Positions 51,076 through 61,314 of a DNA stretch of 64,000 bases are shown in pieces. The notes beneath the pieces were generated by a model, which did no database searches, was not told the origin of the DNA, and was given only the letters and a program-made list of their open reading frames with translations. The first letter of the stretch is position 1; each line of letters begins with the position of its first letter. Source of the stretch: Ypsolopha sequella (lineage: Eukaryota; Arthropoda; Insecta; Lepidoptera; Ypsolophidae); the NCBI GenBank assembly GCA_934047225.1, contig OW204011.1, positions 15,946,339 through 16,010,338 on the forward strand, in the 5' to 3' direction. The position numbers and the translations under genes were made by a program.

Positions 51076-51391
51076 CGGCCATCCTTTACCCGCTGAATGG
51101 CCTCATTCAGTTCGATAAACTTAATAACATTTATTAAATTCTCGTACATTAATTATTATGGTCCACACTAGGATGCGCTATGAATGTCTAAAAACAATTT
51201 TGACAAGTCACACAAGCATAACTATGTTCCATTTAATCTGTACACATAACTACATAGAACATGTATCAACATAAACATAACATCCCTTAACTATCGGTAT
51301 ACGTACAATATTGAGTCCGTGACTGCATACGCACATCAAATATTTAAGCGTTTGGTTAAATTAACATACTTGACAACATAGGGTGGTTTTG
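51076..51391. other. AT-rich part of the gypsy 3' region
   Basis: No gene or clear repeat is seen between the 144-bp duplication and the minisatellite. Confidence 0.5.
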
Positions 51392-51713
51392 CCTCGGATA
51401 ATGGTGCATAGTTTATAAATATACCGCGTTCACACACAGTGTGTATCGGCCTCAGATTATAATGCATATTTGCCAAAAATATACCGCTTTCACACGCAGG
51501 GTGTATCGGCCTCAGATTACTATGCATATTTGTCAAAATATACCGCGTTCACGCACAGGGTGAATCGGCCTCAGATTATAATGCATATTTGACAAAATTT
51601 ACCGCGTTCACACACAGGGTGGATCGGCCTCAGATTTAAATGCATTTTTTTTTTGACCAAATATACCGCGTTCACACACAGAGTGGATCGGCCTCAGATT
51701 ATAATGCGTACTT
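51392..51713. repeat. 58-64-bp minisatellite, about 6 units
   Basis: CCTCAGATTATAATGCATAT with ATACCGCGTTCACACACAGG and a GGATCGG end recurs at 51,392, 51,450, 51,510, 51,569, 51,628 and 51,692. The inverted repeat begins inside the last unit. Confidence 0.9.
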
Positions 51714-52549
51714 GCTAGCTAGGTTTGTCTTGCCAACCAATGTATGGAGGGGTCGCCGTTCGGTATCGGATGGATTCACTTGGCACAGATGTATATTGGG
51801 TTAATCTCAGCTGATTTAGCCCGGTAGCCATCCACCCCCCCATTGTGGGTGGGGGGGATATGCACTCAAAGTCTTACGTCGCCGCGCTTCAGACAAAAAT
51901 TCATATCGTCTTCAATTTACCTACTATCTCGAGTGTGGTATCATTTTCGGCTAAACATAAAACAAGGAATTCATTTTTAAAACATTTTGTGTACAGTTTC
52001 ATACAAAAATCATAAGATATTGTCGAAAGTATGTTAGTTGGTCTGCTATTTTTTTTATTCAAAATTCTGTATCCTTAAAAATAACAAGTTTTTTTAATAA
52101 AAAAAAATACTTTCTTAAAATATATTTAATCAGCTTTAAATATATATATATACATTTTATGTACTTACTATAGAACATCTACTTGAAAAAAAATCGAACA
52201 TGGTTTGCGACGGCTGCGAAATATTTTTTCGATCCACCTGTTCCACGCAAGCTAAGTTGTATGTATATTTTTATCAATGTTAATGGTTAATGCCATTATG
52301 CTTTAGACAGCATTATTTAATTTAAATATAAAAAAGAATTTAAACTGTGAATATTTTGGTTGAAAAGTGAGTTTCAAAGATAGGTTGGTTTTTAATACAA
52401 AATATATAGAATACTAATTTAACGTTATCATTGGCTTTTGTGTATGGTCTGAAGACCATGAGTGCAATTGTGTAAGAATATCGTATTCATTTAACAGCTG
52501 AAAACGTACGGTTTCAATTGACGAACTGCTATTATCAAATTGCTGCTAT

Positions 52550-53050
52550 TAGAAAGAAAGAAAGAAACAAAGAAAATACGTTTATTTTGAGAGCTACACT
52601 ATTACAAACAGTTTAAGGCTTATACATATAACTAGGTAGTTTATAAGATGCAGCCAACAAAAAGGTCTCTGACTCAGCAAAATGCCACAGCAGAACTGTG
52701 ACGCTGATCTTCCGTCAGAGGCCGCGAGTTGCGACACATACGATGTAACAAAATTTTATGATAAAACGAAGATTGTCTCTGTGTGACGTAAGAAAATTTA
52801 CTAATTTAATAATTTACAAAAATAAGAAAATTCACTACAAGAAAATGTAATTATAAGACCCTTTCTTTTTCAACAAACATACATACATACATATACTCAC
52901 GCCTGTCTCCCAGAGGGGCAGGCAGAGACTACAGATTTCAGTACAGAGAAAATTTATTTTTCAAAACATGTAAAATGGCTTTAAATAAATATTTATTTTA
53001 ATTTTGTTGATCTTGTAAATAAGATGCTAACCAAAAATATTAAGCATATT
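52550..53050. mobile_element. ~500-bp insertion in the left arm only
   Basis: The right arm passes from the equivalent of 52,549 to 53,051 without it. It starts with GAAAGAAAGAAAGAAAC. It contains ACATACATACATA followed by CTCACGCCTGTCTCCCAGAG and GGCAGGCAGAGACT, a pattern I recall from repeats in moth genomes. No ORF. A target duplication could not be fixed. Confidence 0.6.
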
Positions 53051-53193
53051 AGCCAGTTTGACAATAAAAATCGTACGTTTCTTACACAGAATTCCAGGGC
53101 AGATCTCAGGACAACCAGGTAGCAAGTCTAAGCAAAGCCTAAAGTATGCATGTGTATAGCACTGCGAGGTTGTCTTCCGTATGGATTTTTATG

Positions 53194-54052
53194 TCAATGT
53201 ATATTTATATGTATATATAGTTTTTCATACTCGTTGCTAGAACTACAATGTCCACCACAGTGACATAATTCGGTGCATTTTAATTTAAAAAAATTACAGT
53301 TGCATCTAACACCACACCGTGATTTGCACTTGCACCGAATTAGTTCTAGACAAGCGGTAGCAGCTACGGTTGCCGTGGTCCACGTTGATATCCAGTCGTC
53401 ATTGAAGTCTGTTTCCCATCCCCAATCCACTGGACTAGAAAGATTTTGAATTGGCACCATGGATTGGCCCCATACGTGCACACCCTGGTAAACAGCTCTT
53501 AGGAGATGCTGTCGAAAACTGGCTTCCGTTGGTGGAATATTCTCTAGCTGTCGGTCTTTTTTAGAGATTAGTTCTCTTCTACATTCGTTTAACGATGTGC
53601 ACTGGCAGGATCTGAAATGTAAATTAGGTAAGCAACTGTGGAGTTAAAAAAATAAGTTTTCTAGACAGAATTATTTCTAACCATGCAGGTTTCGTTTAAT
53701 TTATACTTACTTATCATACATCGCTATCATAAATTTTTGAATAATTGTATTCGTGTTTTCAACTTCTTCATCAGCTAGCATTATGAACCCGCTAGTTGCT
53801 GATGGAAAAGCATTCCATGCTTTGTACGCAGTTTTTTTCTTTTTCCACTAGACGCTGAAACTGTGTCACATCCAGTTAACGCATTAAATACCGGCAGCGC
53901 TCTTTCTTTTTCAGGGCCTTAAATAAAATAAGATCAAGCTTTTTAAGTTAGTTAATTAAATGAACGTAAGAAGAAACATTAAGGTAATTTAAATTAAAAC
54001 CTAAAGAGGCTGCAATCTTGCCACATGATAAAAACTGGTGGTTTTTTCCTAT
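53194..54052 (-). pseudogene. Spliced cysteine-rich gene fragment, left-arm copy
   Basis: Three exons read on the reverse strand. Exon a lies at 54,052-54,001, exon b at 53,917-53,711 and exon c at 53,611-53,194. The introns (54,000-53,918; 53,710-53,612) have GT...AG ends, with GTAAGT at the second donor. Exon b encodes ALTGCDTVSA and ends MYDK. Exon c continues SCQCTSLNECRREL, PPTEASFRQHLLRAVYQG, HVWGQ and DWGWETDF, then a CXC-type cluster (CKCKSRCGVRCNC, CTELCHCGGHC). The protein resembles a multi-copy family of invertebrate genomes whose function I do not know. A 1-nt loss in exon b (near AAAAAGAAAAAAAC) breaks the frame, and the gene's 5' part is missing. Confidence 0.65.
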
Positions 54053-54449
54053 AAGCGAGGTATTGGCTTACGCATACGAGTATGCCCAAACACAAAAATA
54101 CCAAAAGGATAGCCCAATTTTATTTGTGATAATGAGAACAAAAAAGAACTGTCCCGTATGCTGTCCTTATAGCCTGTCACACTAAGGAGGTACCGGCTGA
54201 AACATAACTTTATGTAAAGATGGTATGAATGTCCTTAGCAGCAGCGATCGTTGTAAGGATAACATAGACCCATGCAACCATGAAGAGGCTAATGGAGGAT
54301 AATGGTGCATGCGTCCGACGCTGTAGCTTACGGATTTAGTCGGATCATGATCCGTACAGTTGACACAGACGTAGTAGTCCTGGCAGTATCATGTGTTTCA
54401 AAGCTCTACCACAGCAACAACAGCCTTGAATTGTGGATCCATATCGGCA
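54053..54449. other. Spacer between the inverted-repeat arms
   Basis: The left two thirds have no recognised content. From about 54,240 the forward strand begins the gene fragment that continues into the right arm. Confidence 0.6.
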
Positions 54450-55270
54450 CAGGAAAAAACCACCAGTTTTTATCATGTGACAAGATTGCAGCCTCTTTAG
54501 GTTTTAATTTAAATTACATGAATGTTTCTTCTTACGTTCATTAATTAACTAAGTTAAAAAGCTTGATCTTATTTTATTTTAGGCCCTGAAAAAGCAAGAG
54601 CGTTGAGGGTATTCCATGCGTTAACTGGATGTGACACAGTTTCGGCGTTTAGTGGAAGAAAAAAAACTGCGTAAGAAGCATGGAATGCTTTTCCATCAAC
54701 AACTAGCGGGTTCAATATGCTAGCTGATGAAGACGTTGTAAACGCGAATACAATTATTCAAAAATTTACCGTAACGATGTATGATAAGTAAGTATAAATT
54801 AAACGAAACCTGCGTGGTTAGAAATTATTCTGTCTAGAAAACATTTTTTTTAACTCCACAGTTGCTTACCTAATTTACATTTCAGATCCTGTAACTATTA
54901 ACTATTCTCTATTAAGATAACTATTCTCTAAAAAAGACCGACAGCTAGAGAATATTCCACCAACCGAAGCCAGTTTTCGACAGCATCTCCTAAGAGCTGT
55001 TTACCAGGGTGTGCACGTATGGGGCCAATCCGTGGTGCCAATTCAAAATCTTCCTTGTCCAGCGGATTGGGGATGGGAAACAGACTTTAATGACGACTGA
55101 ATACCAACGTAGACCACGGCACCCGTAGCTGATACCGCTTGTCTAGAATTAATTCGGTGCAAGTGCAAATCACGGTGTGGTGCTAGATACAATTATAAAA
55201 AAAAATGCACCGAATTATGCCACTGTGGTGGAAATTGTGGTTCTAGCAACGAGTATGAAAAACTATAATA
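54240..55270 (+). pseudogene. Spliced cysteine-rich gene fragment, right-arm copy
   Basis: The forward strand encodes more of the same gene. It has PCNHEEAN, then after a 1-nt frame change IMVHASDAVAYG, RIMIRTVDTDVVVLAVS, LWIHIGTGKNHQFL and IAASLG (to 54,500). An intron follows (54,501-54,582), then exon b (ARALRVFHALTGCDTVSAFSG, with a premature stop near 54,673). A second intron (about 54,788-54,885) leads to exon c. Its start is rearranged, and it has stops, but it retains DWGWETDF and CHCGG. The IRTVDTDVVVLAV block has acidic residues like those of PIN/XPG-type nucleases, a weak hint only. Both copies are dead as proteins. Confidence 0.6.
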
Positions 55271-56266
55271 AATATACATTGACATAAAAAATCCATACGG
55301 AAGACAACCTCGCAGTGCTATACACATGCATACTTTAGGCTTTGAACTTTATGCGGGGACTTGCTACCTGGTTGTCCTGAGATCTGCCCTCGAATTCTGT
55401 GTAAGAAACGTACGATTTTAATTGTCAAACTGGCTAATTTGCTTGATAGCAGTAATTTGGTAATAGCAGTTCGTCAATTGAAACCGTACGTTTTCAGCTG
55501 TCAAATGAATATGATTTTCTTATACAATTGCACCCTTGGTCTTCAGACCATAAACAAAGGCCAATGTTAAAGTTAAATTTGTATTCTATATATTCTGTAT
55601 GAAAAACCAACTTATCTTTGAAACTCACTTTTAAACCAAAATATTCACAGTTAAAATTATTTTTTATATTTAAATTAAATAATGCTGTCTAAAGCATAAT
55701 GGCATTAACCATTAACATTGATAAAAATATACATACAACTTAGCTTGCGTGGAACAGGCGGATCGAAAAAATATTTCGCAGCCGTCGCAAACCATGTTTG
55801 ATTTTTTTTCAAGTAGATGTTCTATAGTAAGTACATAAAATGTATATATATATTTAAAGCTGATTAAATATTCTTTAATAAAGTATTTTTTTTTTATTAA
55901 AAAAACTTGTTATTTTTAAGGATACAGAATTTTGAATAAAAAAAATAGCAGACCAACTAACATACTTTCGACAATATCTTATGATTTTTGTATGAAACTG
56001 TACACAAAATGTTTTAAAAATGAATTCCTCGTTTTATGTTTAGCCGAAAATGATACCACACTCGAGATAGTAGGTAAATTGAAGACGATATTAATTTTTG
56101 TCTGAAGCGCGGCGACGTAAGACTTTGAGTGCATATCCCCCCCACCCACAATGAGGGGGTGGACGGCTACCGGGCTAAATCTGCTAAGATTGAGCCATTA
56201 TACATATCTGCTAAGTGAATTCATCCGATACCAAACGGCGACCCCCAAGGCAAGACAAACCTAGCT
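54450..56266 (+). repeat. Right arm of the 4.5-kb inverted repeat
   Basis: It begins AGGAAAAAACCACCAGTTTT, complementary to 54,052 downwards, and ends CAAGACAAACCTAGCT, complementary to 51,717 upwards. It lacks the 500-bp insertion of the left arm, hence 1.82 kb against 2.34 kb. Confidence 0.9.
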
Positions 56267-56478
56267 ATGCTGGAATATAATGGTGATCTTCATTGCCATG
56301 TACCCAGATTACTTGCAGCTGCTATTAGGCACCTCATCGATGTCTTGCTCAGTTTCGGTTTACTAATTGTCAATCAAGGTTGGATTCTACAGTTACAGGT
56401 ATAGTTGATTGTTATATACTAAGTAATATCAATATAAAAATAAAACTTATAACTATCTTAATACAAACGAAATATAAA
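56267..56478 (-). other. Start of the gypsy 3' untranslated region
   Basis: Short AT-rich stretch between the gag-pol stop and the inverted repeat. No gene. Confidence 0.6.
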
Positions 56479-59400
56479 TTATTCATTGTCGGAAGAGTGG
56501 CTTTGATTATCGGAATCAGAGTTTGGAATAGTACCAAGTCGTATCCATGGTTTCATTTTATCGGCCGAGTAAATGTTTTTGTATTTCCTAGTGGAAAAAC
56601 CATCAACGCTACAAACTTCATAGCGGTCATTCCCTAAAACTGTTGATACTTTGTACGGACCACTGTATGGTGGGACTAGTTTATTGCTGTCACCCACATT
56701 ACGCACATTCTTTAATACCATAACTAGATCTCCTACTTTGTATGTATTAGCTACACACCTCTTTTTGTCAAAACGAGCCTTCATATTCTCTTGTTGCTTA
56801 TTGATGTGAGAGGACACTTGCTCACGAGTTTCTTCAATTCTCTCATCCAAATCCAAGTTTTCAGATATCTCATATAAATGATTCTCGGTGAGGTTAACTG
56901 TACCCTTCCCAAAAACAACTTGAGCTGGCGTTTTCCCTATAGCTTTATTAAGAGTGTTGTTCAAACTCCATTGAACTTTACTCAAATCACAGTCCCAGTC
57001 TCGATCGTCCTGGTCAATATTCAACGCAGTCAGGGAACTTAAGATTGAACGATTATATCGTTCAATCTGTCCATTAGCCCGCGGAGTTGCTACAGCATTC
57101 TTAACATGCTTTATTTGGTTAGAGTCCATGAATTTTTTAAATTCACTAGACGTGAAACTAGTTCCACGATCGGAAACAACTACTTTTGGGGAGCCGAACA
57201 AGCCAATAAACTCACGCATCACTTGTATTGACGTCCTACTTTTAGTATTTCTAACAGCTCGTAACACAATAAATTTAGAAAACCCATCGATTATGCCCAA
57301 TATGTAAGTATTGCCAGTTTTACTACGAATGAAGGGACCAACGTGGTCTATATGCACGCACTCAAATGGGGTACCAGGTTTGGGTATTGGGTGTAAAAGA
57401 CCCTGCTTTTTCCCGGAAGGCATCTTTGCATATGCGCAAGGGATGCATGCTCTGACATATTTTTTTACGAAACGAGCCATCCCAGGAAACCAGTAATCTC
57501 GCCGCATTTTCTCGAGCGTCTTTTCAAATGAAAAATGACCACTCTCATCATGGGAGAGAAGGCATATTTTCCACCGTGCATCCCGCGGTACAGCCCATCT
57601 CAGCTCTTCCCCAATCTGCCTGTAAATTTTTCCGTCTTTTAATGTATAATTATTTTTTATATCTTTAGCTTCTGTGCAATTCTTATCCAGAATACATTTT
57701 ATAAGCTTAAGTTGAGGATCACTTAATTGTGCCGCTAAAATGGAATGTTCATCTTGTATAATGTTCATTATATTTATTTCACATGGTTGCTCGTCCATAT
57801 TAGATATTGGATTGCGGCTTAGTGAATCTGCGTGTTGTAATTGGGTTCCAGGACGGTACTCAATAGAGAAGTCGTAATCCTGGACAAGTAGCCACCACCT
57901 AGCAATTCGTGGAACAAGATCACGCTTTGTCAGCGTTGACTTTAATGCATTACAATCAGTTATTACTTTGAACTGAATGCCCAGTAGATATACTCGGAAT
58001 CGCTGCAAGGACATTACTACAGCGAGCGTCTCTAACTCGTACGAGTGAAGATGTTGTTCCTCTATAGACGTCTGTCGACTGAAATACGCTACAGCATGAA
58101 GCGGTAATTTTTCGTTCTCCCTCTGAAGTAGCACACCGCCAATACCCAACTGACTTGCGTCCGTATGCAATTCGGTAAGGTGTTTAGGATTATATATAGT
58201 TAAAACCGGTCTGGTGGTTAGTATTTCCTTTATTTTAGAGAAAGCATTGGCTTGATCTTTTCCCCAAACCCATGAAGCATTGGCTCTGGTTAATGATGTT
58301 AAAGGTTTAGCTATGGTAGCAAAATTTTGGACTAACTTTCTAAAAAAACTTGCCAAACCAATAAACTGCCTAACTTCACGAGGATTTTGAGGTGTTGGAA
58401 AAGCGACCACGGCATCGGTCTTTCGTGAACCCGGACGGATTCCTTCAGTTGAAACCTCGAAACCCAAGTATTCAATTTTCGTTTTTAGGAAATGACATTT
58501 TTTTAGGTTGAGCGTGAGCTTTGACTCACGCAATATATATAGAACCTGACATAACTTTTTGATACCCTCTTCAACAGTTTTGGATCCAATTACTATATCA
58601 TCCATATATGCCATTACTCCCGGAATTTTGTGTTTGTTTAGCAATGAATGGACCATTCTTTGAAAAACAGCTGGTGCATTTGTCAGCCCAAACGGCATTC
58701 TGTTGTATTCATAATGCCCGTCTGGGGTGACAAACGCCGTAAGGTGTTTTGACGTTTCAGACATTGGTATTTGGTGATAGCCTTGGGTCAGATCTAAGGT
58801 AGTAAAGTATCTCTGGCCTTGTAGGTTATCAATCTGGTCCTCTATAAGTGGCATTGGATACTTATCTTTGATTGTCTTCCGATTTAATGCTCGGTAGTCA
58901 ACGCAAAGGCGCAGATCACCGTCTTTTTTGGCTACTAATATAATGGGACTTGCATATTCTGAACTAGACTCGCGTATTATTTCATTCGATAAAAGTTCGT
59001 TAATTATCCTACTAACTTTTTCCCTTTCAGATAAAGATAACCTGTAAGGCCTATAAGTCACTGGGGTTAAATCATTCAGTTTTATTCGCATCTCAGTAAC
59101 CGAGGTCTTTCCTAATTCACTAGTTGAAAGTGCGAAGCAATCTCTATGTTCTTTTACCAAATTAAGCAAATTAATCTTAGCATCGTGGTCAAGATCTGAG
59201 TTAACATTTAAGTGGTTAACAGTAATAGAAGATATCTCGTCTCTTATATGTCTTACATTAACCACATAACAGTCCTCGGTTTGAATGGGCAATATCGGTT
59301 TTGGGATCCAAACTCCCTTAGCTACAATTGTATCTTTCTTAATTGTAATCTCTCTATTGTCCAAGCTAAGTGCAACCAAGAATCCAACTCCATTTGTAAT

Positions 59401-61314
59401 AGAGTAAATTCCAGGTAAAATTAAATATTCACCTCCATCACATTTTCGTAACTCTGAATCTATCCTTAGAAGACCGCTATACTCAAACGAAGCGTTCACT
59501 TCAGTTACGGTGTCATTTTTTATTGTATAGTCGCGTACAGTTCTTAGAGTAACTGAATTTGATTTGTTTGCTGTAACCTGATACAAAGTAAGGTCCTTAT
59601 CCGTTTTATAAACCCTGACAGTAGGGTGTTCCGTAAAAGATTGCCCTATAAGGATATCAGCAGGTAAAAGAGTAGCTGGGACCACAAAGGTTTCGACCCA
59701 TATATCAACAAAATCTAGGATTATTCTAACCTGAGTCTTGCCTAGTGGGGAGATAGGATTGTTTCCGAATCCTCGTAATGTTGGTAGGTTGTCAGAGTTT
59801 AGGCCTAATTTAAGAACTTCGCACATACTGTCTGTAATAAGGGTGCATTCACTTCCGAAGTCAATGTATCCCTTCATTGTGATTTCATTAACCTTAACAC
59901 TTTTAAAATATTTCTGATTACTGTCATTAGTCCCTTCTATATTGAAAATTTTCTTAGATGTGTCTGTAGTTGCTGGATTGTTTTCACCCGTGTGACTAAA
60001 TCTGTTGGGAAATTTACGCTTGCAATTGACTTCCAAATGACCGTACCGCCTACAGTAATTGCATCTCACAATATCCTTGGGACATTTCCAGGCCAGATGT
60101 CCTGTTTCATGGCAATTGTAACATTGGGTGTTCGGTTGTTTGTTGTCACCATATGTGTCGTTAGTATTCCCATTCCTACTACCTTGAAATCGACTAACTG
60201 ATTTGTTCACTTGATTGTCACGACTCTGTTTATCCCGTTCATCAGTCTTATTGCCCGTTACATAACGCAAGTAATTAAGAACTTGTTCAGGATCATCATA
60301 ATGTGCTCCTTGTATATTCATTTTAACGTTGAAATCATAAATACCATGAACGATACAGTCAACAGCTTGTCGCCCTTTTAACTGACATCTGTTGACTAAC
60401 ATGATTTTATCGTAATAGTATTCTACAAGGGTTTCGCTGCGTCTACTTTTGCGATTTAGCATTTCAGTCAAAAGGTCCGCGTAATTCCGGTCGCATGGGA
60501 ATGTATTTAAGAGCTTCAGCTGCCATTCAGCCCAACTAAACTTAACACTTGTCAATCCGTCATACCATTTCTTTGCTAACCCTTTTAGCTTGGGCAAAGC
60601 ATAGTAAATGGTCTGTTGCTCTGACCAATTGAAAATTTCAGCGGACTCATTAATTTTTGCGATCCAATCTTTCATTGTTTGAGATTTAGAATTGGGATCA
60701 AACTCAGAAATAACACTTTGTGCTCCTTGAACGTGTGTCGATACATTACCTCGAGCTCCACCATTTTGTAATGCACTAACTAACTGTTGAAGCAGTGAAT
60801 CATTTGACTCATATTGAGAATTTGCAAGTTTATTTGAACAGATAATTTTACTAGGCGAAACGCGAGAAGTGTGTTTGTGTTTTGATTCGGAGCGTCGACG
60901 CGACCTCTCCCGACTAATGTAACGAATGTCTTCACGGAATTTATGATAAGAACGCAGTCTTTGCTCGCTTCGTGAACGCGAACTGTTTCGATCAGATGAG
61001 CAATCAATTCGGGATTTTCTATTGGTCTGTCTAGCGCGTGAACGCGAGCGGTTTCTCCTACGACCACGCAAACGTTCTCTTTTAGTACTGCGTGAACGTG
61101 AGCGGTTGGAAGTGGGTGATTGCAAGTCCTCATCATCAGTACCACGGTGGTGGCAGTGTTTCCTTTTATAGAGGGGGCGTTTTGATCTTGATGAACTGTT
61201 TGATTCACTACGGTCTCGATTGGAACTCAAGCGATATGACTTGGCACGATTAGCATGTATCTTCAACTGCCTAGGCATATTTTGAATGGGGGGCTTGTAA
61301 CCACGATCCGACAT
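56479..61314 (-). CDS. Ty3/gypsy Gag-Pol polyprotein, intact, with RS-rich N-terminus
   Basis: 1,611 codons from an ATG at 61,314, gag and pol in one frame. Residues ~30-150 are a dense Arg/Ser region (NRSRSRSTKRERLRGRRRNR). Gag core: ~200-350 (TMKDWIAKI, KWYDGL). Knuckles: CYNCHETGHLAWKC (398-411), CNYCRRYGHLEVNC (418-431). Protease: IDFGSECTLI (485-488), Phe replacing the usual Thr/Ser of D-T/S-G. RT, ~750-910: RLCVDYRALNRKT, LDLTQGYHQIPM, FGLTNAPAVFQ, catalytic YMDD (903-906). RNase H, ~1,045-1,165: LHTDAS, YELETLAV, HADSLSR. Integrase: HDESGH and CIPC (zinc site), HIDHVGP (Asp 1,323), SDRGTSF (Asp 1,382), GQIERYN (Glu 1,418), then a GPY/F-like PYSGPYKV. RT before integrase defines Ty3/gypsy. 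No env-like ORF is seen. Confidence 0.92.
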   Translation of the reverse strand: MSDRGYKPPIQNMPRQLKIHANRAKSYRLSSNRDRSESNSSSRSKRPLYKRKHCHHRGTDDEDLQSPTSNRSRSRSTKRERLRGRRRNRSRSRARQTNRKSRIDCSSDRNSSRSRSEQRLRSYHKFREDIRYISRERSRRRSESKHKHTSRVSPSKIICSNKLANSQYESNDSLLQQLVSALQNGGARGNVSTHVQGAQSVISEFDPNSKSQTMKDWIAKINESAEIFNWSEQQTIYYALPKLKGLAKKWYDGLTSVKFSWAEWQLKLLNTFPCDRNYADLLTEMLNRKSRRSETLVEYYYDKIMLVNRCQLKGRQAVDCIVHGIYDFNVKMNIQGAHYDDPEQVLNYLRYVTGNKTDERDKQSRDNQVNKSVSRFQGSRNGNTNDTYGDNKQPNTQCYNCHETGHLAWKCPKDIVRCNYCRRYGHLEVNCKRKFPNRFSHTGENNPATTDTSKKIFNIEGTNDSNQKYFKSVKVNEITMKGYIDFGSECTLITDSMCEVLKLGLNSDNLPTLRGFGNNPISPLGKTQVRIILDFVDIWVETFVVPATLLPADILIGQSFTEHPTVRVYKTDKDLTLYQVTANKSNSVTLRTVRDYTIKNDTVTEVNASFEYSGLLRIDSELRKCDGGEYLILPGIYSITNGVGFLVALSLDNREITIKKDTIVAKGVWIPKPILPIQTEDCYVVNVRHIRDEISSITVNHLNVNSDLDHDAKINLLNLVKEHRDCFALSTSELGKTSVTEMRIKLNDLTPVTYRPYRLSLSEREKVSRIINELLSNEIIRESSSEYASPIILVAKKDGDLRLCVDYRALNRKTIKDKYPMPLIEDQIDNLQGQRYFTTLDLTQGYHQIPMSETSKHLTAFVTPDGHYEYNRMPFGLTNAPAVFQRMVHSLLNKHKIPGVMAYMDDIVIGSKTVEEGIKKLCQVLYILRESKLTLNLKKCHFLKTKIEYLGFEVSTEGIRPGSRKTDAVVAFPTPQNPREVRQFIGLASFFRKLVQNFATIAKPLTSLTRANASWVWGKDQANAFSKIKEILTTRPVLTIYNPKHLTELHTDASQLGIGGVLLQRENEKLPLHAVAYFSRQTSIEEQHLHSYELETLAVVMSLQRFRVYLLGIQFKVITDCNALKSTLTKRDLVPRIARWWLLVQDYDFSIEYRPGTQLQHADSLSRNPISNMDEQPCEINIMNIIQDEHSILAAQLSDPQLKLIKCILDKNCTEAKDIKNNYTLKDGKIYRQIGEELRWAVPRDARWKICLLSHDESGHFSFEKTLEKMRRDYWFPGMARFVKKYVRACIPCAYAKMPSGKKQGLLHPIPKPGTPFECVHIDHVGPFIRSKTGNTYILGIIDGFSKFIVLRAVRNTKSRTSIQVMREFIGLFGSPKVVVSDRGTSFTSSEFKKFMDSNQIKHVKNAVATPRANGQIERYNRSILSSLTALNIDQDDRDWDCDLSKVQWSLNNTLNKAIGKTPAQVVFGKGTVNLTENHLYEISENLDLDERIEETREQVSSHINKQQENMKARFDKKRCVANTYKVGDLVMVLKNVRNVGDSNKLVPPYSGPYKVSTVLGNDRYEVCSVDGFSTRKYKNIYSADKMKPWIRLGTIPNSDSDNQSHSSDNE

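Larger units (their letters stand above)
51717..54052 (-). repeat. Left arm of a 4.5-kb inverted repeat
   Basis: It begins AGCTAGGTTTGTCTTG and pairs along its length with 54,450-56,266. The outer part is non-coding and includes a C/G hairpin (51,830-51,860). The inner part (53,194-54,052) holds the reverse-strand gene fragment. It carries ~500 bp (52,550-53,050) that the right arm lacks. Visible mismatches make the arms clearly diverged, by several per cent. Confidence 0.9.

Noticed and set aside
51392..51713. CRISPR-like regular repeats
   Set aside because: The units are head-to-tail tandem copies with no unique spacers, and the surroundings are eukaryotic transposons.
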